The position numbers were made by a program, and so were the translations under genes. Below are positions 17,559 through 26,040 of a DNA stretch of 64,000 nucleotides, one piece after another. Origin of the DNA: Desulforapulum autotrophicum (GTDB lineage: Bacteria; Desulfobacterota; Desulfobacteria; Desulfobacterales; Desulfolunaceae); the NCBI GenBank assembly GCA_020723285.1, contig DYJE01000008.1:62001-126000 (forward strand), given 5' to 3'. The stretch's first letter is position 1. Every line of letters begins with the position of its first letter. The notes under the pieces are model-generated. The model was given only the letters and a program-made list of their open reading frames with translations. It did not search any database and was not told where the DNA came from.

Positions 17559-18584
17559 ATGACCATGAATTACAACACTGAACATATGGATGATGAAGAA
17601 GATTTCGGAGACGATCCGGCGGATTCCGGGAACGATTTCGGCGAGGGCCCGGACGAGACGACAAACGATGCGACTCCGGGACCTTACGAACGGAAACTGC
17701 TGGGCAAACTGCCCCACCACTCTCTGGTCAAATACGACCCCCTCCAGAGCTACCTGACTGAAATCAGCAAATACAAACTGCTGACACGGGATCAGGAAGT
17801 GGAGCTGGGGCGAAGGGTTCAGGAGGACAACGACTCCGAAGCGGCGTACACGCTGGTCACAGCCAATCTCCGGCTTGTGGTGAAAATTGCTCTGGATTTT
17901 CAGCGGGTCTGGATGCAGAACCTCCTTGACCTCATTCAGGAAGGCAACATCGGACTCATGCAGGCCGTCAGAAAATTCGATCCGTATAAAAACGTAAAAT
18001 TTTCTTATTATGCATCGTTCTGGATCAAGGCTTACATTCTCAAATTCATCATGGACAACTGGCGCATGGTGAAAATCGGAACCACCCAGGGCCAGAGAAA
18101 GCTTTTTTTCAAGCTGAAAAAAGAAAAACAAAAGCTTATCGAGCAGGGTTTTGACCCAAAGCCAAAACTCCTTTCCGAGCGTCTCGGAGTGTCTCAAAAA
18201 GAAATTATAGACATGGATCAGCGCCTTGACGGCTGGGACGTGTCACTGGATGCGCCCCTCAAGGAAGACTCGGACACGGAACGTATTGAATTCCTGAACT
18301 CCGACAGCGATTCCGCGGAAGACATCATCGGTAACAAAGAAGTTGAAAATCTTGTTCATGAAAAAGTGGCCGCTTTCAAGAAAACACTGTCCGACAGGGA
18401 ACTTGAAATCTTCGAACTGAGAATCTATTCCGACGAGCCCTTAACACTTCAGGAAATCGGAGAAAAATACGATATATCAAGAGAAAGGGTACGACAGGTT
18501 GAAAAAAGCATCACCAAACGGTTGAAGGATTTCTTCAAAAAAGAAGTTCCGGATTTTCATCTGTATTCAGATTTGAACGAGTGA
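17559..18584 (+). CDS. rpoH: RNA polymerase sigma factor, RpoH (sigma-32) type
   Basis: A 341-aa alternative sigma factor. It has an acidic, low-complexity N-terminus (about 1-45), region 1.2/2 (DPLQSYLTEISKYKLLTRDQE, then NLLDLIQEGNIGLMQAVRKFDP), the RpoH box GQRKLFFKLKK just after region 2.4, and a region 4 helix-turn-helix (TLQEIGEKYDISRERVRQVE). The RpoH box separates it from housekeeping RpoD and from RpoS. The acidic leader of about 45 residues is longer than in enteric RpoH. It overlaps the next gene by 4 bases, forming an operon with a TPR lipoprotein and a LolB-like lipoprotein. A small heat shock gene (hsp20) lies 3.4 kb downstream and is a plausible target. Confidence 0.88.
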   Translation: MTMNYNTEHMDDEEDFGDDPADSGNDFGEGPDETTNDATPGPYERKLLGKLPHHSLVKYDPLQSYLTEISKYKLLTRDQEVELGRRVQEDNDSEAAYTLVTANLRLVVKIALDFQRVWMQNLLDLIQEGNIGLMQAVRKFDPYKNVKFSYYASFWIKAYILKFIMDNWRMVKIGTTQGQRKLFFKLKKEKQKLIEQGFDPKPKLLSERLGVSQKEIIDMDQRLDGWDVSLDAPLKEDSDTERIEFLNSDSDSAEDIIGNKEVENLVHEKVAAFKKTLSDRELEIFELRIYSDEPLTLQEIGEKYDISRERVRQVEKSITKRLKDFFKKEVPDFHLYSDLNE

Positions 18585-20371
18585 TTTTTAACACTATGAA
18601 TTTAAAAGCATTACACGTTATCCCACACCCCGGTGCAACCTACCGGATTCTGATGAGCCTGATCTTCGTTTTCATGGTTCAGGGCTGCGCCCATGCAAAA
18701 ATCAAAGGGGTTGAACCCCAGGTGACCGAAACCGTCAAACATTCCGTGCCGGTGATTTCACCCGGCCGGAAACCCGAAATGACGTACTTCCTGATCTCCG
18801 AAGCCTTGAAACGCAAAGGTGATATCTCCAGCGCCTTGATTTATCTCAGGAAATCTTCGGATTCAGATCCCGGTTCGGTTTTTTTGAAAAAAGAACTGGC
18901 ACGGCTGCATGTTCAAAAAAACGAGCTCGCCGAAGCCCTGACCATCCTTGACAAAAGCCTTAAAGAAAACCCTGATCACATCGAACTTTTAGGTGTCCTT
19001 GCACAGATCAAGCTCATTCAGAACAAAGAAGATGAGGTCCCGCCCATATTTGAGAAAATCCTTGCGGGCGATCCCGATGACCAGGCTGTTTATTATCTTC
19101 TGGGCGGGCTTTATACCAAGATGAACAACGCGCCCAAAGCCATAGAGACTTTCCAGCGCCTGACTGACAGGTTCCCCGATTCTTTTTCAGGCCATTACTA
19201 CCTTGGCAAGCTGTATACCCTCACGGAGAAATACGATCAGGCTGAAACGGAATTCATGGACGCATACCGTTTGAACGGGGATCTGGTCGAAGCCCTTCAC
19301 GGGCTGGTGCACATCTATGAAACCCAGAACGAGCAGGATAAACTCAGAGGCATCTTTCAAACCATTCTGGACAGAGACCCGGAAGACATAAGGTCCTGTC
19401 TGGCTCTGGCCCTCATGTACCACAAGGCCAAAAGCGACTCGAAAGCCCTGACCATGCTTGAACGGCTGGGGAAACGGGCGGAAGACACTCAGGAAATCCT
19501 TAAAACCGTTGTCAAATATTACATCAAGAGAAACCTCTGCAAAGACGCCCTGTTTTTATTGAACGGCATGATCACCAAGGCGGTTTCAAAAGGAGACTAC
19601 CACTACTTCATCGGCGTCTGTCATGATGAGCTGAAAGACAGCAAAAACGCGATGCTTCAGTTTGAGAAGGTTCCCAAGGAATCCACGTTTTTTGAAAAAT
19701 CCGTTTTGATCAGGGCCTTTCACCACATGGACAAAAACGAGCATCAAAAGGGCATCGAAATCCTTGAAAAGGCCCATGCCCAGCTCCCTGACAACACGGA
19801 AATCATCCTTTACCTGGGTTCGTTTTACGAAGAAATCGAGCTGTATCAGAAAGCGGTGGATATGTATGTCCTGGGCCTGTCCATCGACAAGGACAGCGCC
19901 AAACTTTATTTCCGCCTGGGCGTTGTGTACGACAAGAAAGGCGACCGTGTCGCCTGCATCAAGGAAATGAAAAACGCCGTCCGGTTAGACCCCGAAGATC
20001 CCAACTCTTTGAATTACCTCGGCTACACTTACGCCGACCTCGGGATGAATCTCGAAGAGGCTGAAGAGCTGATTTTAAGAGCCCTTAAACTGAAGCCCGA
20101 CGACGGATACATCACTGACAGCCTGGGATGGGTTTACTATAAGAAGGGTCATTATGAAAAAGCCCTGGCCACCCTTGAAAAGGCCGTAATCCTCATTCCC
20201 GACGACCCGATTCTTCTGGAGCACCTGGGCGATGCGTTCATTAAAACACACAATGCAGAAAAAGCTCTTGAATATTATAAAAAATCCCTTAAGCTGAAGA
20301 AAAAAGACACCAAGGATCTTGAAATCAAGATTGAACGATTGACCAACAAACAAGCCATATTGACACAATGA
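18581..20371 (+). CDS. TPR-repeat lipoprotein
   Basis: A 596-aa protein with a lipoprotein signal (hydrophobic MSLIFVFMVQGC, lipobox VQGC near residue 36) followed by about 13-14 tetratricopeptide repeats to the C-terminus. Typical repeats are YYLLGGLYTKMNNAPKAIET and LNYLGYTYADLGMNLEEAEE. Such proteins are scaffolds for outer membrane or assembly machines. The start overlaps rpoH by 4 bases (in-frame ATGs at 18581 and 18596), and its stop overlaps the next gene by 4 bases, so the three genes are translationally coupled. The linkage to a sigma-32 factor is common in delta-proteobacteria-like genomes as far as I recall, but the reason is not known. Confidence 0.85.
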   Translation: MIFNTMNLKALHVIPHPGATYRILMSLIFVFMVQGCAHAKIKGVEPQVTETVKHSVPVISPGRKPEMTYFLISEALKRKGDISSALIYLRKSSDSDPGSVFLKKELARLHVQKNELAEALTILDKSLKENPDHIELLGVLAQIKLIQNKEDEVPPIFEKILAGDPDDQAVYYLLGGLYTKMNNAPKAIETFQRLTDRFPDSFSGHYYLGKLYTLTEKYDQAETEFMDAYRLNGDLVEALHGLVHIYETQNEQDKLRGIFQTILDRDPEDIRSCLALALMYHKAKSDSKALTMLERLGKRAEDTQEILKTVVKYYIKRNLCKDALFLLNGMITKAVSKGDYHYFIGVCHDELKDSKNAMLQFEKVPKESTFFEKSVLIRAFHHMDKNEHQKGIEILEKAHAQLPDNTEIILYLGSFYEEIELYQKAVDMYVLGLSIDKDSAKLYFRLGVVYDKKGDRVACIKEMKNAVRLDPEDPNSLNYLGYTYADLGMNLEEAEELILRALKLKPDDGYITDSLGWVYYKKGHYEKALATLEKAVILIPDDPILLEHLGDAFIKTHNAEKALEYYKKSLKLKKKDTKDLEIKIERLTNKQAILTQ

Positions 20372-21126
20372 AATCCCTAAAAAAGTTTTGCTATGCCCCG
20401 GCCTTTGCCCTTTTGACGTTATTCATTGTCTCAGGCTGCATGACGACAAAAGAAAAACCCGCTCCGGAAGATCCCCGAGTCATCGCCCTTCTGGCTGTCC
20501 TGAAAAATCACAATGACGGACTAAAAACCTTCAACGGGCAAGGGGCTATTTCCATCACCGAACAGTCCCGGACACGTTCATACCGACTGGCCTGGGCTGC
20601 CGAAAACCCGGACCGCATCCGACTGATTGTCCTTTTTTCAGGGAAACCCATTGAAACACTGGCGGCGGACGGTCATTACCTGTACCTCAAATCCCATACC
20701 GGAGGTCATGTCCCCATCAAGCGTCAAAGAAAAAACCCCAGCCTGGAACCCTTCATTGCCGTTCCTTTGACCACCGGTCAGATCACCTGTTTTCTTTCGG
20801 GGAAAGTGCCGATTCCGGACTATCGGTCGGCCCGATTGGAAAAAACGGAAAGCGGAAAGGGTTCCCTTCTCCGCTTTTATGAGAATGATACCACCGTCAT
20901 CCAGACGGTTTCTTTCGATGATAACGACCGGGTTCTCGGCTATGATGTGACGGAAAGCCGAAACACGCGTTACACCGTGACTCTGGGTCAGGCGGACGAA
21001 CTCCATGGTTTTGTCTTTCCAAGGGAAATCCAGGTGACCCAGAACAACCGGTCCTGTCTGATCCATGTGGAGAGCAACACGCCCAATCCCGAGCTCCCCC
21101 CGGACACCTTTGTTATCATTCCCTGA
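20368..21126 (+). CDS. LolA/LolB-like (DUF4292-type) lipoprotein
   Basis: A 252-aa lipoprotein with lipobox VSGC (about residue 24) after a hydrophobic signal. The mature part has the beta-strand pattern of the LolA/LolB fold: FNGQGAISITEQSRTRSYRLAWA, RIRLIVLFSGKPIETLAADG and a long series of strands ending FPREIQV. LolB accepts lipoproteins from LolA and inserts them in the outer membrane; this protein could do so or be a related lipid-binding protein. The assignment rests on strand pattern only. It overlaps the TPR lipoprotein gene by 4 bases (ATGA), indicating shared assembly work or at least co-regulation. Confidence 0.65.
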   Translation: MKSLKKFCYAPAFALLTLFIVSGCMTTKEKPAPEDPRVIALLAVLKNHNDGLKTFNGQGAISITEQSRTRSYRLAWAAENPDRIRLIVLFSGKPIETLAADGHYLYLKSHTGGHVPIKRQRKNPSLEPFIAVPLTTGQITCFLSGKVPIPDYRSARLEKTESGKGSLLRFYENDTTVIQTVSFDDNDRVLGYDVTESRNTRYTVTLGQADELHGFVFPREIQVTQNNRSCLIHVESNTPNPELPPDTFVIIP

Positions 21127-21153
21127 CGGTCCATTCCGGCGGATGATCCGGTT

Positions 21154-21762
21154 TCAGTACCCTTCGATCATCCGCCCTTTTTCGAGAATATCCTCAATTT
21201 CCCGAAACGTGTGAACTTCCGACTCCATAAGCCGTTCAAGACTCCGGCACAGGACATCGTCATTCCCCAGCCGTTTTCTGGCCTTTTCAAGAAGCTCCCT
21301 GGCCCGGATGACATGGGCCTCCACATCTCCCATCAGTGCTTTCCTCAATTCATGCTTGTCCCTTTCCACCTTGATGACGGCTTCCAGCCTCTGAATGGAA
21401 TATTCCACCAGAGCGTCCCTTGGCGCGTCAAACGTCCTTGAGATCTGCTCCAGGGCGTTCAGAGTCTTGCGGCTGAGGACAAACGTTTTCTGAATCCTGG
21501 GATGATTCTGGTTTTTCACCTGAGCCAGATTCCTGGCAATGGCGTTCAACGTCGTCGCATCGTCCATAAGATGGTCAAACAGGGACTTTTTCTTGATCCC
21601 AAGATGCCCCGCCACAATGGCGATGGCATCGATGGCCCTTTCGGAAAGCCTGAACGTGGCCCGTACCGACTGCCTGCCCAACAGGTCTGAAAACGAGGCT
21701 TCGGGCAATTCAAACGCCTCGTCATCTCTGCCGTTATCATGATGATCACCGTGATCCGCCAT
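21154..21762 (-). CDS. Hypothetical protein, possibly a ribbon-helix-helix regulator
   Basis: A 202-aa protein. Residues about 30-65 (VRATFRLSERAIDAIAIVAG) could be a strand plus two helices, like a ribbon-helix-helix DNA-binding domain. A second copy-like stretch follows (QKTFVLSRKTLNALEQISRTF), with the pattern strand then helix then helix. This would make two RHH units in one chain. The rest (about 130-202) is a charged helical region. The ribosome site GGGAGGG stands 5 bases from the ATG. It is divergent from hsp20, and the large inverted repeat at 21794-21828 lies just upstream of its start, a natural place for self-repression. The RHH call is inferred. Confidence 0.55.
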   Translation of the reverse strand: MADHGDHHDNGRDDEAFELPEASFSDLLGRQSVRATFRLSERAIDAIAIVAGHLGIKKKSLFDHLMDDATTLNAIARNLAQVKNQNHPRIQKTFVLSRKTLNALEQISRTFDAPRDALVEYSIQRLEAVIKVERDKHELRKALMGDVEAHVIRARELLEKARKRLGNDDVLCRSLERLMESEVHTFREIEDILEKGRMIEGY

Positions 21763-21793
21763 CGTTACCCTCCCGTTATTCCCGCCTCTATAT

Positions 21794-21828
21794 CATTACC
21801 GCAATACGTTTATTGTATTTTGGTAATG
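21794..21828. repeat. 35-bp inverted repeat in hsp20 divergent region, candidate operator
   Basis: Halves CATTACC-GC-AATAC and GTATT-TT-GGTAATG flank the 7-base centre GTTTATT: 12 paired positions with one symmetric two-base break. It lies 31 bases upstream of the RHH-like gene and 25 bases upstream of the hsp20 promoter. Confidence 0.5.
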
Positions 21829-21853
21829 AACATGAAAAATAATATTATTCTCA

Positions 21854-21881
21854 TTGACACAATAAATATGGTGACTATTTT
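21854..21881 (+). promoter_or_regulatory. Sigma-70-type promoter of hsp20
   Basis: TTGACA (21854-21859), 16-base spacer, TATTTT (21876-21881), about 70 bases upstream of the hsp20 ATG. No sigma-32 (CTTGAAA ... CCCCAT) element is visible. Confidence 0.45.
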
Positions 21882-21948
21882 AATTTCAAACAAGAAATAA
21901 TATGAAAAAAATGTTTTAAAACAACCTAATAACACAGGAGGAAGCGTT

Positions 21949-22392
21949 ATGACACTGGTAAGATGGAATCCCTTGAAAGAAGTGCCTGTTCTTCAGAATC
22001 GTATCAACCGCCTTTTTGATGATTTTTTCCCGGAGACGTTCATGGACAGCGGCAAAAGCATGGCAGGCGTCTGGAATCCCGTGGTGGACATCTACGACAC
22101 AGCAGATACCACCGTCATCAAAGCGGACCTGCCCGGCCTTAAAAAAGAGGACATCGCGATCAATATTGAAGGGAACGTGCTTTCGCTGACCGGCGAACGG
22201 AATCTAGATGAAGAGGTTAAAAAGGAAAACTTTTACCGGAGGGAAAGGGCTTACGGCATGTTCAAACGTGAATTCACGCTGCCGTCCACAGTGGACCACG
22301 AAAAAATCAAGGCGGATTTCAAAGACGGGGTGTTGAAAATCGAAATCCCCAAACCTGAAGAAAAGAAACCGAAGACCATCACGGTTCAATGA
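21949..22392 (+). CDS. Small heat shock protein, Hsp20 family
   Basis: A 147-aa ATP-independent holdase chaperone. The alpha-crystallin domain spans about residues 40-138, with VVDIYDTADTTVIKADLPGL, IEGNVLSLTGER and the conserved FKREFTLPSTVDHEKIKADFKDGVLKIEIPK region cut here to its core G-V-L-x-I-x-I-P. The short C-terminal tail KKPKTITVQ carries an ITV near-match to the I-x-I oligomer motif. The ribosome site AGGAGGA is strong. It lies downstream of an A/T-rich region with a sigma-70-like promoter and next to the rpoH operon; despite that, no sigma-32 box is seen. Confidence 0.93.
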   Translation: MTLVRWNPLKEVPVLQNRINRLFDDFFPETFMDSGKSMAGVWNPVVDIYDTADTTVIKADLPGLKKEDIAINIEGNVLSLTGERNLDEEVKKENFYRRERAYGMFKREFTLPSTVDHEKIKADFKDGVLKIEIPKPEEKKPKTITVQ

Positions 22393-22430
22393 TCATATAC
22401 GGCATGACGGCCGGATGATCGGACAACAGA

Positions 22431-22462
22431 GCGGTCAACCCCTACCAAGGTTGGCCGCTTTG
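22431..22462 (+). terminator. Probable terminator of hsp20
   Basis: 10-bp stem GCGGTCAACC / GGTTGGCCGC (one G-T wobble) with an 8-base loop and a short T run (TTT). Confidence 0.5.
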
Positions 22463-22485
22463 CCTGACACAATGAAACCGTTTCG

Positions 22486-22773
22486 TCAGAAACGGATATT
22501 GAAATCGGTAAAATCGCCGGTATAATCTTCCCAGACAACGTCGACGCCTTTGACCACCGCCATTGCCGGGCCTTTTTCACACCATCTGAGCAGGGAGTCC
22601 ACCTGGGATTTGTCTCCTTCAAAAACAGCTTCCACGCTTCCGTCAGCCTTGTTTCTGACCCATCCGGTCACGTCGTGCTCACATGCAGCGCCTTTGGTCT
22701 TGTACCTGAAAGCAACCCCTTGAACCCACCCTTTGATAATCACATGGGCTCTCACCTTTTCAGACATGATCAT
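22486..22773 (-). CDS. Acylphosphatase
   Basis: A 95-aa acylphosphatase hydrolysing acyl phosphates. The conserved pattern HVIIKGWVQGVAFRYKT contains the phosphate-binding arginine, and GWVRNKADGSVEAVFEGD contains the catalytic asparagine. The first ATG (22773) overlaps the stop of the upstream thioesterase gene as ATGA, with GGAGAG before it, so the two are translationally coupled. An in-frame ATG two codons later is possible. The three cysteines are unusual but not diagnostic. Confidence 0.9.
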   Translation of the reverse strand: MIMSEKVRAHVIIKGWVQGVAFRYKTKGAACEHDVTGWVRNKADGSVEAVFEGDKSQVDSLLRWCEKGPAMAVVKGVDVVWEDYTGDFTDFNIRF

Positions 22774-23210
22774 CTCTCCTTGTCAAGGATCGCGTTGGTC
22801 ATCCGGCTGACACAGACCAGCCGGTCTTCCTCATCTTTAATCTTTATTTCCCAGATGTGACTGGATCGTCCGAGGTGAAGCGGGGTGCACGTGCCCCTGA
22901 CCCTTCCCTGTTTGACGCTCCGGACATGATTGGCGTTGATTTCAAGCCCCACCACATCGCACTTTTCCGGGTCCACACAAAGGTAGGACGCGATACTTCC
23001 CAATGATTCCGCAAGCACGCATGACGCTCCGCCGTGGAGAAGCCCCATGGGCTGCTGTGTCCGGGTGTCCACCGGCATGGTGGCCACCAGTGCCTCGTCG
23101 GTCATATCGACAATCCGGATATCCAGATGTTTGAGCATATTGACTTCGATAAAACTCTTTAAATCATCAAACCCAACGTCATTGTAAAACGGAAACCAAA
23201 TCTTGCACAT
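22770..23210 (-). CDS. PaaI/YdiI-type hotdog thioesterase
   Basis: A 146-aa hotdog-fold thioesterase. MGLLHGGASCVLAESLGS is the conserved active-site region (HGG followed by the catalytic acid in AES). MenI/YdiI enzymes of this shape hydrolyse aromatic or 1,4-dihydroxy-2-naphthoyl-CoA; the true substrate is not known. It has a 4-base overlap with the acylphosphatase downstream. The N-terminal 20 residues (MCKIWFPFYNDVGF) are of unusual sequence; a later start would lose part of the first helix. Confidence 0.85.
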   Translation of the reverse strand: MCKIWFPFYNDVGFDDLKSFIEVNMLKHLDIRIVDMTDEALVATMPVDTRTQQPMGLLHGGASCVLAESLGSIASYLCVDPEKCDVVGLEINANHVRSVKQGRVRGTCTPLHLGRSSHIWEIKIKDEEDRLVCVSRMTNAILDKER

Positions 23211-23335
23211 AAACCTATTTCATTCCCCCAAAATCTTGACACTTGACATAGAAGTGAGTTTTAAGACATATCGTTCATCAAATCAATATCTGTTTTTTAA
23301 CGGTTTGAACAAATTTCTGGACACTGGAACACGAC

Positions 23336-24061
23336 ATGGTCAAGGATACAATATACTCCGAAAAATATGGATCGGTGCCGCCCTTTGAATTCAACAGCAA
23401 GGTGGTGGATGTCTTCGATGACATGATCAACCGTTCCGTCCCGCTCTACAGTGAAAGCATCCGCCGCATGGCCCAACTTACGGAAGCGTATTACACCGAA
23501 CAATCGGTCATTTTCGATCTGGGTTGTTCCAACGGGAATTTCGGCCTCACGTTTCTTTCGGCCATGGGTAAAAAACCGTTCACCATGATCGGCGTGGACA
23601 ACTCCATACCCATGCTGGCCATGTACAAGGAACGGCTGGATAAAAGACCCAACGGCGACAATGTCCGCCTGATCTGCGGGAACATGGAGAACATCGCCCT
23701 TACCAATGCCTCGGTGATCGTCATGAACCTGTCTCTTCAGTTCCTCCCCCTGGCCTTGAGGGACGATCTCATGGCTCGTGTTTACCAGGCCCTTCGCCCC
23801 TCAGGTATCCTTCTTGTCACCGAGAAAACGGTTCAGACCCACGAGGGGTTCACCGACCTTTTCCGTGACTGCTATTACCGCTTCAAGATGGAAAACGGGT
23901 ATTCAAACCTGGAGATCAGCCAGAAACGGGATGCCCTCGAAAACGTCCTCATTCCTGAAACCGTGGAAACCCATGTGGACCGTTTCAGCAGGTCGGGGTT
24001 CACCCACATCGACATCTGGATGAAATGGTTCAACTTCACGTCGTTCATCTGCCAGAAGTAA
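23336..24061 (+). CDS. cmoA: Carboxy-S-adenosyl-L-methionine synthase
   Basis: Converts S-adenosylmethionine and prephenate to carboxy-SAM, used by CmoB to make 5-carboxymethoxyuridine at tRNA position 34. The 241-aa protein has the CmoA signatures: an N-terminal YSEKYGSVPPFEFNSKVVDV, a class I Rossmann SAM site VIFDLGCSNGNFG, and IGVDNSIPMLAMYKERL with the second nucleotide loop. It is followed 30 bases later by cmoB, the expected pair. Confidence 0.93.
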   Translation: MVKDTIYSEKYGSVPPFEFNSKVVDVFDDMINRSVPLYSESIRRMAQLTEAYYTEQSVIFDLGCSNGNFGLTFLSAMGKKPFTMIGVDNSIPMLAMYKERLDKRPNGDNVRLICGNMENIALTNASVIVMNLSLQFLPLALRDDLMARVYQALRPSGILLVTEKTVQTHEGFTDLFRDCYYRFKMENGYSNLEISQKRDALENVLIPETVETHVDRFSRSGFTHIDIWMKWFNFTSFICQK

Positions 24062-24091
24062 TCACAGGAACTCATTTCAAGGAGTCAGACC

Positions 24092-25063
24092 ATGGAAAAA
24101 CTTGTCCGTGACGCGGCTATGCTGGGGTTGTCGTTCATGTCCGATGGACTTGAGAGGAGTGTGGCCTCCCTGCGCTCATATCTTTCCGCCGATTACGGCA
24201 ACGAAAAACTGTGGAGGGAGGTCCTTGCCGGGCTTCCGTCGCTGGTTTCGAATCATGTGGATTTCAAAGGAGACAGGGTCGTCATCGGCGCATCCGGTGA
24301 AATATCCGAAGACCAAAGGCAGTCTGTTTTACGAAGCATAAAATCCCTGAGTCCCTGGAGAAAGGGGCCTTTCGATGTTTTCGGCATACCCCTTGACTGT
24401 GAATGGGCGTCGAACATCAAGTGGGACCGGGTTAAAGACCATATCCGCCCGCTGAAAGGAAAACGGATCTTCGATGTGGGATGCAGCTCCGGCTATTACA
24501 TGTTCCGCATGCTGGCCCAGGAACCTTTCATGGTTCTGGGTATCGACCCCCAGATCCTTTATTACTCCCAGTTTCTCCTTCTTCAGCATTTCGCGGCCAG
24601 GGACAACCTATATTACCTGCCGGCCAAACTGGAGGAGCTTCCCGATTTCACGGATTATTTTGACACGGTGTTTTTCATGGGAGTCATCTACCACCGGAAA
24701 TCCCCCATAGACACCCTGGGCCAGCTCAGGAAATCCATGATCAAAGGCGGTGAGCTGGTCATCGAAACCCTGATTATCGAAGGAGATAAGCCCCATGCCC
24801 TGTTCCCGGAAGACCGGTACGCCAGCATGAGAAACGTGTTTTTCATCCCCACGGTGGCCTGCCTGGAATCCTGGCTGAAACGTTCAAAATTCGGAGACAT
24901 CCGACTCGTGGACGTATCCCGGACCTCGGAAGACGAACAGCGGACAACACCGTTCAGCGGTGTCATGTCTCTCAACAACTATCTGGACCCCGAAGATCCG
25001 TCCAAAACCATCGAAGGATACCCCGCTCCCATAAGGGCCATGGTCGTTGCCCGTGCCGTATAG
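24092..25063 (+). CDS. cmoB: tRNA U34 carboxymethyltransferase
   Basis: Transfers the carboxymethyl group from carboxy-SAM to 5-hydroxyuridine at position 34 of tRNAs. At 323 aa it matches family length. Signatures are FDVFGIPLDCEWASNIKWDR in the substrate region, a Rossmann SAM site IFDVGCSSGYYMFRML, IDPQILYYSQFLLLQ and the C-terminal AMVVARA. The ribosome site AAGGAG lies before the ATG. Together with cmoA it forms a two-gene operon that widens wobble reading of synonymous codons. Confidence 0.93.
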   Translation: MEKLVRDAAMLGLSFMSDGLERSVASLRSYLSADYGNEKLWREVLAGLPSLVSNHVDFKGDRVVIGASGEISEDQRQSVLRSIKSLSPWRKGPFDVFGIPLDCEWASNIKWDRVKDHIRPLKGKRIFDVGCSSGYYMFRMLAQEPFMVLGIDPQILYYSQFLLLQHFAARDNLYYLPAKLEELPDFTDYFDTVFFMGVIYHRKSPIDTLGQLRKSMIKGGELVIETLIIEGDKPHALFPEDRYASMRNVFFIPTVACLESWLKRSKFGDIRLVDVSRTSEDEQRTTPFSGVMSLNNYLDPEDPSKTIEGYPAPIRAMVVARAV

Positions 25064-25071
25064 CATGTGTC

Positions 25072-25725
25072 CTAAAAACCCAGATCCTCATTGATCAGCA
25101 CCACCGTGATGCGTCCTTTTGGAAAACTCTTTTCCGTGATGACCCAGGTGTTGCAGATTCTGTCCGGACTGTTGCAATCCGCGCACACCGACGTGGCGGT
25201 ACAGGGGGTTTTCTTGTCCAGGCGCATGGTGTTCACCGGGGCCGCGTAATTCTTGATCCGGTTCATGGCGCTCTCCAGATCCGGCACCAGCTTGTTTCGC
25301 CCGACAAGAATCACCACATGTTTCGGTCCGAACGTGATGGCGGCCACACGATTGCCGATCATGTCCAGGTTCACCAGACAGCCGTCTTCGGTGACGGCGT
25401 TGGTTCCTGTCAGGTAAAGATCGGTCAACAGGGCGCGTCGCCGCCGTTCCAGCCCCTCTTCCGGCGAAAAATTCTTGTCGTAGGTGTCGAGAATGTCCAG
25501 CTGAACCGATGATTTGAGGACGTCATAAAGGCCGGTCTGGACAAACGTCGCCGATCCGCCCCAGGAAACCGTTTTCACGCCTTTCCCGGGAATAAGGCTC
25601 TCCATGACGTACCTCCTCGCTTCTCCCACGTTTGCCGCCACGTAAACGCCGAAATGATTTTTTTCAAGGGCGTCCTTCAGCATCTCCAGGCGTTTTTTCC
25701 AGTAGTTTTCCATGGGGTTTTCCAT
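25072..25725 (-). CDS. LUD-domain protein (LutC/DUF162 type)
   Basis: A 217-aa LUD-fold protein. Visible family features are GVKTVSWGGSATF and TGTNAVTEDGCLVNLDMIGNRVAAITFGPKHVVILVG, and the tail has three cysteines (C-ATSVCADCNSP) that could bind metal or iron-sulfur. LutC-like proteins act with LutA and LutB in lactate oxidation; those partners are absent here, so the substrate is unknown. Stand-alone LUD proteins with this long C-terminal half are common in sulfate reducers. The first ATG is favoured by GGAGG 6 bases before it. Confidence 0.8.
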   Translation of the reverse strand: MENPMENYWKKRLEMLKDALEKNHFGVYVAANVGEARRYVMESLIPGKGVKTVSWGGSATFVQTGLYDVLKSSVQLDILDTYDKNFSPEEGLERRRRALLTDLYLTGTNAVTEDGCLVNLDMIGNRVAAITFGPKHVVILVGRNKLVPDLESAMNRIKNYAAPVNTMRLDKKTPCTATSVCADCNSPDRICNTWVITEKSFPKGRITVVLINEDLGF

Positions 25726-25803
25726 TTACAACCTCCAACCAAATGATTTTATAGCCATTGTCATTGATCCGTTCCGATTCATGCCCCCGGCGGCCCTGCC
25801 GGG

Positions 25804-26007
25804 CTATGCTGTTGGTTTAAGAGATGGGCACGGCTTCGCCTTTGCCCATCCTTCGGGCTGGACTTCCTCGGGGGTTTTCGCCTGGATGGTGTACTTGAGT
25901 GACCACTCACCCGGTTTTTCATGAAGGAATCCGGATGCCTCGTCCACCGATGGAGGGATTGAAATCAGCAGAGCCCCAATAATCAGAAGGGATTTCAGGT
26001 TTTTCAT
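25804..26007 (-). CDS. Small secreted ORF whose end is a REP-like element (possible remnant)
   Basis: A 67-aa frame beginning with a good signal peptide (MKNLKSLLIIGALLISIPPS) and about 30 residues of ordinary protein. Its last 17 or so codons (GWAKAKPCPSLKPTA) are read through the hairpin repeat at 25823-25850, found again at 51886-51913. The mature sequence therefore probably ended elsewhere before the repeat arrived, or the gene is a decayed remnant. The upstream region is weak in ribosome sites. I do not recognise the non-repeat part, and the whole frame may be non-functional. Confidence 0.35.
   Translation of the reverse strand: MKNLKSLLIIGALLISIPPSVDEASGFLHEKPGEWSLKYTIQAKTPEEVQPEGWAKAKPCPSLKPTA
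25823..25850. repeat. REP-like hairpin, family A copy 1
   Basis: 28-base unit with outer stem GATGGGCA / TGCCCATC and inner stem GGC-TTC-GCC. It matches 51886-51913 at 26 of 28 positions. Confidence 0.65.
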
Positions 26008-26040
26008 TATGTCAATCCACCCAATGAATGTTAAAAGTTA

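Noticed and set aside
25072-25725. Part of a lactate utilisation operon (lutABC)
   Set aside because: No LutA or LutB gene is adjacent; only a stand-alone LUD protein is supported.
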